DNA from: Pelargonium nanum
Lineage: Eukaryota > Streptophyta > Magnoliopsida > Geraniales > Geraniaceae
Direction: 5' to 3'
DNA length: 34,215 nt
NCBI GenBank assembly: GCA_036897485.1
Contig: JAYMTF010000537.1
Coordinates: 1-34,215 of the forward strand
Of this stretch, positions 1-11,060 are shown piece after piece. The notes under the pieces are model-generated. The model made no database searches. It had not been told where the DNA came from and saw only the letters and a list, made by a program, of their open reading frames with translations. Within the stretch, counting starts at the first letter, position 1; every line of letters begins with the position of its first letter. Made by a program: the position numbers and the translations under genes.

Positions 1-15
1 AATTTTAAAAAGCAG

Positions 16-19
<4 letters not shown>

Positions 20-49
<30 letters not shown>
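20..49. repeat. (TA)n microsatellite
   Basis: About fifteen uninterrupted TA dinucleotides, lying in what should be intron 2 of the FRO1 gene. Such tracts are usually length-polymorphic. Confidence 0.9.
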
Positions 50-51
<2 letters not shown>

Positions 52-205
52 AAGACGAGCTCAAGTATAAGCAGGAGTTCACTAAAAGATACGATATATT
101 TTGCCACAAGAAATACTCGTATCAAAAGAATGCATTGATGCAAAATAAATCAATAAATAGATGAGGATAAAACCAATATCTACAAGCGGAGGCAAAAGAA
201 TGTAC

Positions 206-1236
206 TTTTGAGTTGACACAAAATTGATCTTCCACCTTCCAGTTTTTCCCGAACCTTGTTGAGACGCAGTCCTAGCTGGTGAATAAATGATAACCTGAAA
301 CACAAGCCATAAATTAAGTAAAATGTACGAACTTGAAGCAGCATTGTAAACTTAGAAGGAAAATCAGCCTATTATACATGTTCAACTCGAAGAAAAATAG
401 CCATCATATCCTCAATATTTAGAAGGGTCCCAAAAATAACCTGTTATACTGTGATACACATGGCAGACTAGTTTCTACATTATTAGGATTCAGGAAGTAA
501 AAGCTAAACTCTTTCTACTCTCAACCACCAAGCTCTTACAAATCTTGTCACCACATGCCTTACCTTACTATCAGAAAATATCAACTACCAGAATCATGCA
601 TATGAGCTCCAAATCGCAGAACGAAATAGGATAATCCATGCCACTACAACATATATCAGCTTATGATACTTGGCCGAGATTCAAGCATCCATGTTTTATG
701 TTTGAGGATGTTTGTGTTTGTCCCATCAATTGAAGTAACCATCAATTTAGCTATCCTAATTGCTTTGAACCAAAAATATGCCCTAGACTAGACTAATCAT
801 TCCGATAACCAAATACCAAAACCTCAAGCGTGTGAATAAAAAAGAGCTACATTTGTTCAAATGTAAAACAAAAACCCTAATTTACCAAAACCCAGCTGAA
901 ATTTTTGCATCCCGATTCATCCACAGTAAAACCCATAAATCAGTGGCCATTTCCACCAAAGGGGGCAAAAAAAAAAACCAACAGAAACCAGAGCAATCGA
1001 GGAAAAAAAGAGAAAAGATGAAATATTTAGGACCCAATTGCATATATGAAGTCGCGTAGAAATGGCCGTACCTTCCTGCGAAGGTGTTCTTCGGGGATTC
1101 CGGAGACCATTCCAATCTCGCCTGGTTTGATCTCGACCAAAGCATCGGCGGAGAATGGTCTAGAGAGAGGGACGAGAGTGTTGCGAATAGCACGAGCTCG
1201 AGCCGATAGGCGCTGCAGAGAGGTGGCCATGGCCAT
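206..1236 (-). CDS. FRO1: NADH dehydrogenase [ubiquinone] iron-sulfur protein 4 (NDUFS4), mitochondrial; 3' part outside window
   Basis: Accessory subunit of respiratory complex I, in the peripheral arm of the mitochondrial inner-membrane enzyme. Exon 1 is complement(1072..1236), 55 codons, phase 0. It encodes an Arg/Ser/Ala-rich presequence (about residues 1-30) and then the conserved [20 protein letters not shown] segment. Exon 2 is complement(206..294), starting [19 protein letters not shown] and running through WKINFVSTQ; its last codon is split by a GT donor at 205/204. The remaining exons (expected to start at the conserved WENPLMGW region) lie left of base 1, so only about 85 codons are visible. 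The start at 1236 was chosen because [10 protein letters not shown] begins the presequence; a second in-frame ATG lies two codons on. Intron 1 (295-1071) holds no gene. In Arabidopsis loss of this gene (frostbite1) impairs cold-responsive expression (established knowledge). The gene is divergent from the TRB gene. Confidence 0.93.
872..880 (-). promoter_or_regulatory. Telobox-like motif in FRO1 intron 1
   Basis: AAACCCTAA on the plus strand, reading TTAGGGTTT in the direction of FRO1 transcription. It is the short plant telomere-type box, lying about 190 bp into intron 1. Function is inferred from the motif only. Confidence 0.4.
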
Positions 1237-1261
1237 CTTCAACAAATGAATCTGTCTGCGC

Positions 1262-1277
1262 GAGAGAGAGAGAGAGA
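1262..1277 (-). promoter_or_regulatory. CT-repeat (Y-patch-like) in FRO1 5' leader
   Basis: Eight GA dinucleotides on the plus strand give a pyrimidine (CT)n tract in the FRO1 sense strand, about 25-40 bases upstream of the ATG. Such pyrimidine tracts are typical of plant core promoters and 5' leaders. Confidence 0.5.
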
Positions 1278-2339
1278 ACCGAGAGGTCTTGTTGTGGAGG
1301 AAGGACGAGAAATTAAACACTCGATATGAAGAAGGTGAAAACTGAAAATATACCAAACTATATTTGTATTTTGAATAATTATAGTTTTGACCCATTAAAG
1401 TTCTATATCTTTTGAGATATAACCCTTTTGGCCAATTTATTTGAGTAACTAGTTACTATCCCTAAGTCTCATATTCTTTTTCATATTATGCAATATATAA
1501 AGATTTTAAGAAATATTTGAATTTGTTGTAAACTAAGACACCTCCAAGTGAGCGAGGATAGGTCGTCTCACAAATTAACATGCATAACCATTTTTCCGAA
1601 CTTATGGGCATTCGTAGTGTTGCAGTGTTATGCCCATGTCGCAATGTTGTGCCGTGACTTTCAGATTTTAAAGTCTAAATACAACACTTTAAGATTCGAA
1701 AGCTCAAATGCATAGCCAAAGTCCTGAGAAGAAGGCCTCATTTGGTGAGCTCCAATGCCAGACATTCATCGACAACTGTTGACGATACACTTAAGTTATA
1801 AACATAAAACAATACACTTAATATGTAAAATAAAACGCGTGTTTATCTAATGCAATTTCAAGATTAAAACCCTTCAAATTATATTGCTAATTCATTTATT
1901 CCTCAGTCGTCATTTTTGTTGTTTCATAAGAATGAAACATACTACTAAATCATTCATCAATCACCAATACTCGTCAACGTCGATAATATGCCCTCTCAGA
2001 CTCACAACAAGTGGACCGGGTAAAACAATTTATTATCAAGCCGAGCCATGGATCATTTGGCCATATTTAGTTTCAACTTTCAAGTATATTTTTTTCTCAC
2101 CAATAGGTTACGTGGGTGTGGTGTGGAGGGTCGTAATGTAATATTTGAGTTTTTTATAGGGGCAAACTGCAAAGTATGTTTTTATTAATTATTTATAAAA
2201 GGGGTAGGTTTGCTATTCTTTGATAATACTGGGATGCATATTATATTCATTTTACTTATTTTCTGTATAAAAAAAATTGGACTTATTCCATTAATGGGAG
2301 GAACCAAATTGGTCCATATATTTTAACTCTCGTCCGTCT
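1278..2339. other. Intergenic region between divergent FRO1 and TRB genes
   Basis: About 1 kb of AT-rich DNA separating two head-to-head genes. It should contain both promoters, though they are about 1 kb apart and need not be shared. There is a TACGTG core near 2109. Short open frames here have no coding character. Confidence 0.6.
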
Positions 2340-2990
2340 GAATTTTACTCCAAATCCAATCACTCTTCCCATTTTCTAGAAACTTCTTCCCGGCACTTCC
2401 TCTGATCAGGTTCGTCTCTCTCACTTTCCTGCATTTTCCTTCATTTTCTCGGGAAAATTTATGCTGCTTCTTCGATTTTTGTTCGTCTATGGTTCTCCGA
2501 CTTGTCGCTGATTTGATACGTTGTTTTGGTTTCGATTGCACACCCAACTGAAAAAAAGGCGATTTTTTTGTTGATTCGTTGCTGGGTCTATGTAAATTTT
2601 GCTCCTTTTTTTTTATTGATCATCTTCGGATGGTGTGAAATTGAGACTTGGGATTTTTCTTTCTCATTTTCAGTTTAGTCTGTGTGACAGAGAAGTGAAA
2701 CTAGCTTTCTTTTGTGGGTTTGTTGAAGTGGTGGCCATGGGATAGAGTAAGCAAAATTTGGGCAAAACCCATATGATAATTTCTAGGATTGTTTAGAGTT
2801 TTGTAATTTCAATTTGACATTTTTGTTGAAATTTGTATGCTTTTTTTGGATTTTGTGAAACTGTGATACATGATTTGATGTAGTTTTCAAATGCAGGGAG
2901 ATTATGAGAGTAAGAAGTAGATTACATCACTTTATAAACTGTTAACTATTCAGATTCTGTTCTAGGGAGGTCTTTTGGAACTTTTGGGTG
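2340..2990 (+). other. 5' leader of the TRB gene with a probable leader intron
   Basis: The pyrimidine-rich stretch 2330-2409 looks like a transcribed leader. A donor (CAG/GTTCGT) at 2410 and an acceptor (AAATGCAG) ending at 2896 would remove a T-rich intron of about 487 bp and place the second leader exon at 2897, 94 bases before the ATG. Introns in the 5' leader are common in plant housekeeping genes. Assignment rests on splice consensus and base composition only. Confidence 0.5.
2904..2945 (+). other. Short upstream ORF in the TRB leader (13 codons plus stop)
   Basis: An ATG at 2904 opens a frame that closes with TAA at 2943-2945, 45 bases before the main ATG. It lies entirely in the inferred second leader exon, so spliced mRNA would keep it. 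Basic and short; no known family. Confidence 0.4.
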
Positions 2991-5900
2991 ATGGGTGCTC
3001 CTAAGCAGAAGTGGACAGCTGAGGAAGAAGCAGCTCTCAAAGCTGGAGTGGTTAAGCATGGAGCAGGAAAATGGCGCACAATACTTACGGATCCAGAGTT
3101 TAGTAATATCTTACGTCTGCGCTCAAATGTTGATCTCAAGGTATGCATTCTCCAAATTTAGCTGTCATTAGCCACTATTCATTGAGATGAAGTAATGAAC
3201 AATATAAACGAGAAGTCTTTCATGTTATTTAGGGTTTAGGATAACATGATTTTTATTTTATTTTTGCATTTTCAGATACAGGATTGTAGTCTTGTGCACA
3301 ACTCATATGCCTTATTGTGTTTACTTTCAATCTTGACAGGACAAATGGAGAAATATCAATGTGATGATAAATGGGTTGGGGTCTAGGAGTAAGGCTAGGC
3401 TTGCAGTTAAAAAGATTCAATCAAACCCAAACTATAACTATAACCACCAACTAGCTCTCGGCACTGTACCTCGAAGTGATGAAGAAGTGGTTGATGCAAA
3501 GCCTCTTGCAGTTTGTGGTGGAACAAAGTCATCCGCTGGTCCAAAAGAACCAATTGCTAGGTTAGATCACTTCTTCTGGTCCTATTGCATCATTCTTGTC
3601 ATTAGTTAAATTGATAAATTTGTGGTCATGGTATGTGATTGAGTAGTTCTCATCATGCACTTTTAGATGGACTATGGAGAAACGATGAATTGATGTTACA
3701 TTTTACCATAACAACTGATTAGTTGTGGGTTTCATGATTGCTACATCTCTTGGCTCCTTGGTGATTAACTATTCAAATGACACTTTTTCTTAGGAAATGA
3801 CTTAGATGTGGTTAGAGGAGTCTTTTAAGTGTTTTTAAAGTGCAGCAAATTGTGTTTGGGCAGAAGCTGCAGAGACTACCAGCTACTGTCCAAGGCATAA
3901 TATTGCGATCATCTACATCTTGGACTAGAATTAGAGCTTATGACTCAATAAGTCTCAACTACTGTTGAGAGAGCCTGTGTTTTTAACTTCAAAGATGAAG
4001 TGGAGATTTTTTCTTTTGATGGACTATAAAAGAATCTTGTATTGAAATTAATTTGTCCCTTTTCATTTGACAAAATTATCAGTTATGTTAAACCTTGTCT
4101 GCATTGTTGTAGGTTGGAAAAAGTTATATTGGACTCTATAAGGAAGTTGAATGAGCCGGGCGGTTCTGACAAGGCTGCAATTGCCAAGTACATTGAGGTA
4201 TTATTCATTGTCTTTCTGATATTATTCCAAGTCTCTTTCACCCTTGCAGAGATAAAACTCAAGTGGTCAAACTGCAGTTGTGTAGTTCTTTTAGTACTAA
4301 TGTATTCTTGAGTGTCTTCCTTGCTTGTAGTAACTTTAACCTACCAATTCATCAAAATTAAATTGTCAAACATCAATATTGCTGCTGATGAGCCTTTTGA
4401 CTTGGTATCAAATAGGCCCAACCAGCTGCACTTGTCTTCTTATTTGAGTGTTAGGGTAAAAGCCAGTCCTTAGTCCAAATCCAAACTTCACTAGACCTGC
4501 ACACAAGAGAGCACACCGTTAAGTGAAAATCATTGTGTGTACTGAAATTCACCTTGCGCATGAGAATAAGAAACTATACCTTTGTGAATTTGGAACATTA
4601 AGTGTAATTTGGAGAGAGAAGGAAGTGAGGATTTGGAGATAGGTGTGTAGAAGTGAAATTGTGAAGGTTTAAGACCCCTTTCTCCTTTAATGGAGTCGGT
4701 ATTTAGAGATTTGATAATGATGATGTCATGTGGGATCACGATGTTATGGTGATGTCGTCTATTTTGAAACCCTTGGAAGGAATCTGGGTGAAATCACATT
4801 TGCCAACCGGCATAGTGTAAGGTGATTCAGATCTCAAGGGTGACCTACCAATAGGGCATGACCTCCTTGAGTCATGTTGGGAGGGTCCATCCAGGTGAGG
4901 TCGGGTGAGCACTATTATGGTAATGTCAAGAGAGGATTTTGTAGAGAGGAGGTAAGTCCATGGTAAAAATGGCTAAGTCTGGGAGGCTATTTTGACAACC
5001 TTGGTGAGGATCCCTTGGAGGTGGATGTCCTTGAGAGGGCCTTAGACTGGGTCTTAGGCCATTGGTAAAAATAGGTGTTTGGGAGGAAGAGTTTGAAGAG
5101 GTCATCTTGTGAGGGGTCTTGTAGGTAGCTTGAATTTGGTTAAGTATAGAAGAGGCTCACCCTAGAGATGTGGTATGTAGAGGGGTCCTCAGAGGAGGAG
5201 GTCTTGAATTTGGGCTCAAGGGAGGTGAGGGTAAGGTGAGAACCCCTAAAATGATCCCATATTTAACCAAGTTAAGGATGGGGCTTGAAGGTTTTTCAAG
5301 AGGTCCCACGTCGTTGCCCCATGGGCGTGATGACCCCTAAAAAGTGGGGTTGCACAAGAATACTTTTAGGATTCCTCACGAGGTGGCCGGTGGGGCTGAG
5401 GTCCACGGTTGTGGGACCTGTTCTGTCCTTTTTTTTGTGTGTGTGTTTTAGGGATTCCGGCCTTCTTCCTTAGCCCATCCATTCTGTAACCAAATGAGGA
5501 ACAGGGGATCAAGTGATGACGCAGATGCCTGTCACACATGTACACTTGTCATAAGTTGTTTTACAGATGAATTTTCATGCATCATCAGTTGCGTTTCTAT
5601 CCAACCTGTCAAATTGCTTTGCAATTAGAGATCGTTGAGAGATTACAACTGCTTCTGACAATTTTCTTACATTATACCGAAACCATCATATGATCCATAC
5701 TGCAGGCGGGACTAGTTTAAAGTTTTGAAATATTGCTGGACTCATAAAGTCTGTCTAAACAATTTCACGAGTTAAATGATTTCATAATTAAAAATTCCAG
5801 CTAATTCCATTAATCTTCATGCGAGTTTATAAATATATTTATCTATTTAGTTCCCGTTTTTCAATGGGGCATTACTTTTTTTTCATTTGGCAGGAGCAAT

Positions 5901-6528
5901 GCTGTACAGATCCAGACTTCAAAAAGCAATTAGGAGCGAAGTTAAAGCATTTGACAGCAAATGGCAAATTGATGAAGGTATTCTGTCTGGCGCATAAATT
6001 ATGTGTAGTATACAGAGTCTCTAGGAAGTAAGAATGTGGATTATTTCCTTCATTGGATTTGACTACTCATAAACTTTGGTTATATATTTTTGTATCTTTA
6101 TGATGGTGCTATTTTATATTTTGAATTCAGTATTGGTAGCCTATTTTTTCAAGTTGTTCTGGTGTCTGCATGGTCAGGTAAAACACAAATATAGAATCGT
6201 AAAACGTGTGACCTCATCTGAAGTGAAAAGAAGCTCTCCCATACTGCTCTTGGAGGGAGGGGAACAGAATTCAAGAGCAGAAAATGGTGAAACCAACAAG
6301 CGAACTAAATCTCAGATTGATGAAGAGCTAATGAAGATGAGGAGCATGACTCCCCAAGAGGCCGCTGCAGCAGCAGCACAAGCAGTTGCAGAGGCAGAAG
6401 CCGCCATTGCGGAGGCTGCAGAGGCAGCAAGGGAGGCAGAGGAAGCTGAAGCTGAAGCGGAAGCAGCAGAAATTTTTGCCAAGGCTGCATTGAAGGCATT
6501 AAAATCTAGAACACTTCGCACCTGGTGA
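2991..6528 (+). CDS. TRB2: Telomere repeat-binding factor, single-Myb-histone family (TRB2-like)
   Basis: Nuclear DNA-binding protein of the plant TRB/SMH family, which binds telomere repeats and promoter teloboxes; in Arabidopsis TRBs recruit Polycomb PRC2 and other chromatin complexes (established). Exons: 2991..3140, 3340..3560, 4113..4197, 5894..5977, 6178..6528; total 891 nt, 296 aa. Domains in order: N-terminal Myb/SANT (about 5-60) with tryptophans W8, W28 and W53 and the telobox-recognition signature LKDKWRN at 49-55; globular H1/H5 domain (about 124-192) spread over exons 3 to 5; an Ala/Glu-rich coiled coil (about 235-290) encoded by a near-repetitive GCN/GAN stretch at 6355-6480. 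The N-terminus MGAPKQKWT is the usual family start. A 3'-UTR intron may run from a GTACC donor near 6561 to an acceptor near 6707. Family is certain; the member is assigned TRB2 by its neighbours. Confidence 0.93.
3228..3240 (+). promoter_or_regulatory. Telomere-type repeat (nearly two TTTAGGG units) in TRB intron 1
   Basis: Thirteen bases, TTTAGGGTTTAGG, form almost two perfect plant telomere repeats about 90 bp into the first coding intron of the TRB gene. This is the motif that TRB proteins recognise, so self-binding is possible (inference). Confidence 0.5.
4440..5500. mobile_element. Possible LTR-retrotransposon relic in TRB intron 3
   Basis: Intron 3 of the TRB gene (4198-5893) is about 1.7 kb, far longer than its other coding introns. 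Its middle is unusually G/purine-rich on the plus strand, with many GGAGG, GAGGTC and GTGAGG runs, unlike the AT-rich flanks. It resembles non-coding LTR sequence in reverse orientation. I found no clear LTR ends, target-site duplication, primer-binding site or protease/RT domain, so the class is unproven. Confidence 0.3.
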
Positions 6529-9500
6529 ACTCCTCCCGTGATGGTTCTCTCTCTCCAAGGTACCTCTCAACCCTTTATTGCCCAAAATTTTGTACGTCTC
6601 TTTCTTATGATGCTGGCCCTGAATACTGAAAATGTGGATGCAATGTTTAATTTTCTCATTCTTCTTCCTCTGCGTTTTACTCATTTCCTCTTTTCCAAAC
6701 ACTATCAGAACTTGTCTTATAGGATAAAGTGACGGAGGAGAAGACAAGCATAAGATAAGATCGCAAAGAGTTTTGCCAAAGGATTCATATAGCTGACCTC
6801 GATATTGTTTGTGAAATGGCTTGGTTGTTGACTTGTTGTAGTTGTAAAACTGGTCTTATTATAGCTTGACCTTCTTTGTTACTCGATGGCTCATCCTGAT
6901 GTTACATTTGTAGGTTTTTGCAGCTACCCGAAATTTTAAAATGGCATGCGTGATCAATGACGAGAGCGGTGCATCGGGTCAACATCATGCAGTTGCCTTC
7001 CTCCAAGTTGTTCACAACTGTAAATATTAACTAGGCTTGTAAATCTGTTGGGAATGTGAGCATTACTCTCTAATATTGTATTCACTTTTTGAGGTTCAGT
7101 TGATTAAGCTCATAGTTGTTGTGACTTCAAAAAACTGCATGTGGAGGATGGTGTTGTGAGTGTGGGGGGTGAGTATAACAATAAAGATCATGATGCAGGA
7201 ATTTAAAATATGGATCTGAATCTGAATCTGATTATGTAATCACCATGGCTTTTGCTTGTCAATCAAATGTAAATTGAACAGAAGAAAAATATTCACTACC
7301 TTGTTCTACTAGTCAACATGAACGCAACACAATTTAAGATGAAATATTTGGAACTAGTACAAACTATCAAGCAATCTTGGTAGATTTGTAGTAGACATTG
7401 CAGTTCGTGTCGTGTTAGATGTCAAATATAGATTGTTAACATAAACACGGCGCGTTCAAATATCGACTTACATGATATGTTTTGTAATTACGTTGATGTG
7501 TCGTGTTCATGTCAACTTCACCTAAACAAAAGTGTAGGCAAGTTACAAGTGCAATTGATGTTGCTCTTTTTCTTTACTGTTACTCTCTTACTTTATGCGT
7601 CATAGGGTTGTGAGTGAGAAATGTGTGACGGAAAGTAAATAGATAAGAGAGATGAGGAAAATACTAATAAGTGCTTAATTAATGTTATAATTTAATAATA
7701 TTGACTTATCATTTTAACAATAATTGTGTTATCGTTCAAAATAAATATCATACAATTATAAATATGTTTGACTTAAATACGCTTAAATCGTGTTGTGCTC
7801 GTGTTGAGGCATGTGTGATGATGCAAACTGTCTGCTCTAGACTAGACTCTAGTCCATGCATATGTTTACAATGTTGCTGGAGATTTGGAAAGATGTTCAG
7901 AAGGTTCCAAAATGTTGGAATGCTCTCCTAACTAGATATGGTAACTTGTTTTGTGCAAAGAACAATTCTATAATTATCTACACTAAAGGTGCATTTTCAA
8001 CTAACAAAATACCGAGAATAGATCTTAATCATTGGTAGAATGTGATTTACTTTCAATCTATCTCGTTCATTAATAAGGTGGACTAGTACAAATAAGAGAG
8101 TCTTGATTACTTATATAGCTCCAACATTTGCGAGTTGTATAGTACTCTGTATTAATGTTATTTGTCATGACATTTAGGTTGTTGTTACATTTTTTTGTCA
8201 TGGTTTAGTGGTTATTTTCACGTAGTATTGTAAATTAGATTTGGTCGACCACAACAATCTGTTTAGTCTACAACATCTGCATATATCTTATTTGAGAATT
8301 TTTTATCTATTTATTAAAACAATTCAAAAACAGTCGGCTCAATCAACAACTTAAGTCGACCGTATTTGCAAGAGTGTTAACCCCCACTTCATAAGTAATT
8401 ATAGCATACAAGAAACGGTTGACACCTTCAATGATTATGGTCCAACCGATATTGGATTTCACAAATAATGGTCACTGTAGATTCAATCGGTTCAAAACAA
8501 TACAACCAATTAACTGTTAAGCAAGATGTTAAAATGTCATGCAATACACTTTCATATATAATTATCATTTTATTTACGTTTTGTCAACCAATTGTGAACC
8601 AAAAGAAAACATGAAATTACCTTCTCTAAACTTTAACTTATCTTAGGAGATATGAACCTAACAACCTTCTTATGCCTTCAATGTTAGATTAACAACAGAT
8701 TTTTGCTTTCAATTGTGTGGAAGTACTGGTCACCTCCAATCTCCTTGTATTAACCACCAAGCTTCCTCACCATTACAAAGATTCACAAATTGAAGTTTTG
8801 ATTGTTGGAAGGGTTAAGACAATTAAATGTTGTCAATTACACTTCAATGAGCTGAGCAATATTATGTTGTTATTTGGTTGATTTAGTTGACACTTTACAA
8901 GGGCAATGAGGTCATTAGCCACAAACTTTAGCTCCTTAAAGGAGCAAGCAATTCCAACATGAAGTGTTTTGCTCCTGTTGAGAATGTCTAGTTTAAGAAA
9001 CTAAAATGGTCATCAGCTCCTTTAAGAAGGAAGATACTCATTTTTACCAAACAACTTACATACTATGTGGTACCTAACTCCTCCAAGTTTATCATATGTG
9101 GCACCTCCTAGAAGGAGATAGTAGTGTTAACAAACCAGTACTAATACTTTTAAACAATGCTATTTCTAGAACAAGTTTGCAAGAACCAGTTTGCTTTTAA
9201 AGCCAACAGCTCAACCTTTGGACGGGTTTCAACTACGTTGAGCCTACACTATCATCTCAACTAGTACATATGATTGCAGTTGATCGTGAAGCCATTATGA
9301 ATTCGAATATGCCTAACATGCTTCTTTTGGCAATCCTTCAATGGTGTTATCTACGGTTGCTCATAATAAATATGAGCATTCCAAATCTAAGCTAATAAGT
9401 CAATCAAGCAACTCTCAAATCATTTCGTTCGATCAAGCATACTTTCTAAGTTAAGTGAGTAATGTAGGTTTCAGCTTGACACCAGCAAATACAATATTGT

Positions 9501-10297
9501 GCTTAAACCATCAAGTTACCAACTCTAAGTGTGACCGGACTATCAGAGCATATGGTCTGTCCTTGTGTTCCCTCCATAGAAAAAAAAGACAAATTTCAGT
9601 GATCTCTACTCTACCCTCGCTAGGTGAAATCTAAACCCTCTCACTTGAGTTACACCTCAAGTCACACCCAAAGATCCCAACAAAGAAGTCTGGTGCATAT
9701 CCTCTATAAAATGGTTTGTGAAGGAACAGCAAGAAAACGGGTGATCTATCGGGTTTGAAAGACAATCCTTCCAAAGACATATTATGGGACAACATTCAAA
9801 ATATGCTTAAACAACAAAGCTATTTCCCCCAAACAAACGTTGGTATTGGCTATTTAACACACTTGGAAAACTAAGTAAGCACATCCATAAATAGGCCATA
9901 AAAACAAGCTCTGGAATCATCAAAAACAGTAAACAATAACAGCTAAACCGAATTCAGCTACGATGACAATCTCATATATCCTTAATCCAAACATAAACAA
10001 CGACCATCTTTCTCATTCCAATTCTCGATTCCCATTCCCGAATAAAAATTCTAATCTAAACGCTACCATAGATCATTGCTCTTCACAGTTCGTGAAAGTT
10101 CAAAACTTGCATATACCCATGATGCCAATATCGAAATTCAAACACTTATTCTGAAGAACAAACAAGTATGCACATCTGAAATCTATTCTTCAAAAAAATA
10201 AACAGCTCACCAATAAGCTTGTTACTATGTCACAATTGGAACAAAAAGATTGAAACTTTATAGTGAAACATAATTAAAAAGAAGAAGCAAAACCAGT
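6529..10297. other. Gene-free convergent interval between TRB and bL12
   Basis: About 3.8 kb between two convergent genes. The first few hundred bases are TRB 3' UTR, with a SINE-like patch at 6764-6850. The rest is AT-rich and shows only short open frames with no coding character. The stretch 8200-8560 repeats variants of GTCGAC, AACCGAT and CGGTT and could be a decayed DNA transposon, but no terminal repeats were found. The last ~130 bases before 10297 should be bL12 3' UTR. Confidence 0.6.
6764..6850 (+). repeat. SINE-like dispersed sequence in TRB 3' region
   Basis: A run reading AAAGAGTTTTGCC, then ATTCATATAGCTGACC, followed by GGCTTGGTTGTTG and further TTG repeats. From memory this resembles the 3' end of a short interspersed sequence seen in many plant transcripts. 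A second diverged copy lies at 28673-28720. The TTG-rich tail and two-copy presence support a retroposed element. The 5' end is not defined. Confidence 0.35.
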
Positions 10298-10807
10298 TTA
10301 TTCCAAAACTGCAGTACCTCCCAGCTCTTTAAGCTTCTCAACAATCTTATTAGCCTCCTCTTTGTCCACTCCCTTTTTGATCACCACCGGAGCTTTCTCC
10401 ACCAGCTCCTTAGCCTCCTTCAATCCCAAATCCGTAAACGACCTAACCTCCTTGATGATCTTGATTTTCGCCGCAGCATCGAACTTCTCGAGCTTGATAT
10501 CGAACGCGCTCTTGTCCTTCGCCTTGGCGTCCGTCACTGCCGCCGATCCGGACCCGCCGGAGGCGGCGTCGGACGAGCCGATCCCGTCGATCTGACCGTA
10601 CTGGTTCATGCCCATCTTGTGCCTGAAGAGGATGGAGTAGTCATATCTTTCGAGCTTGGTGAGGCCGAGGAGCTCGTCGGCGATGCGATCGAGTTTCTGC
10701 GATCGAGTTTCGGTGGCGGTGCAGAGGGTTCGAGATAGGGGTCTTGGCGCGACGGCGACGAGCCTGATTAGGTATTTGATGGGTAATTTGGAGGCTATGG
10801 AGGACAT
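10298..10807 (-). CDS. Large ribosomal subunit protein bL12m (L7/L12), mitochondrial
   Basis: Stalk protein of the mitochondrial ribosome, needed to recruit translation GTPases. Single exon, 169 aa. Residues 1 to about 33 form a Ser/Arg-rich presequence with no acidic residues. Next come the helical N-terminal dimerisation domain ([20 protein letters not shown], about 38-57), a Gly/Ala/Ser-rich hinge (about 76-95), and the C-terminal factor-binding domain with [20 protein letters not shown] and [13 protein letters not shown], ending [12 protein letters not shown]. Length and domain order match bacterial L7/L12 plus a targeting peptide. The presequence points to mitochondria rather than plastid; plastid L12 is usually longer and differs at the N-terminus. 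It sits between TRB and DG1, where Arabidopsis (from memory) has no such gene, so it is probably an insertion by gene duplication or movement. Confidence 0.93.
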   Translation of the reverse strand: MSSIASKLPIKYLIRLVAVAPRPLSRTLCTATETRSQKLDRIADELLGLTKLERYDYSILFRHKMGMNQYGQIDGIGSSDAASGGSGSAAVTDAKAKDKSAFDIKLEKFDAAAKIKIIKEVRSFTDLGLKEAKELVEKAPVVIKKGVDKEEANKIVEKLKELGGTAVLE

Positions 10808-10914
10808 TTTTGGGGATTTCGCGGGAGGTTATAGGAAGTGGGAGTTTGTGGTGTTGTTCATGTGAGTAAAGCTTGGAGCTTTGGAGTTGGAGCAGAGTGT
10901 GTGGTTCAAGTTCT

Positions 10915-10927
10915 GGGTTTTAGGGTT
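10915..10927 (-). promoter_or_regulatory. Telobox in the bL12 5' region
   Basis: On the minus (sense) strand this reads AACCCTAAAACCC, 108-120 bases upstream of the ATG. Teloboxes are enriched near the start of plant ribosomal-protein genes, where they work with TCP-type sites. The motif is seen directly; the role is inferred. Confidence 0.6.
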
Positions 10928-11060
10928 CTAGAGGTAGTAGCCAAGGGGTTTTTCGACATTTCAGGCACACACAAATAAGCGACGTCGTTTTGCATGTATT
11001 TTATTTTTAAACAAAAATACCAAATTTGTTCATAGCTTTGGCCAAAACTCAAAACAATAT

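Noticed and set aside
882-1193. 103-codon minus-strand frame overlapping FRO1 exon 1
   Set aside because: Wrong frame relative to the recognised NDUFS4 sequence and spans into intron 1.
6305-6521. Two antisense open frames rich in Leu/Pro or Ala/Ser
   Set aside because: They are the mirror of the Ala/Glu coiled-coil codons in TRB exon 5; the low-complexity GCN/GAN sequence keeps other frames open.
7701-8038. Overlapping open frames in the TRB-bL12 interval
   Set aside because: No family resemblance, no start or splice context, AT-rich codon use.
8200-8560. Repeated GTCGAC / AACCGAT / CGGTT words suggesting a CACTA-type element
   Set aside because: No terminal repeats, no target duplication and no coding remnant; kept only as a comment on the interval.
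10362-10865. Plus-strand frames opposite bL12
   Set aside because: Antisense shadows of a single-exon gene with a GC-rich hinge.
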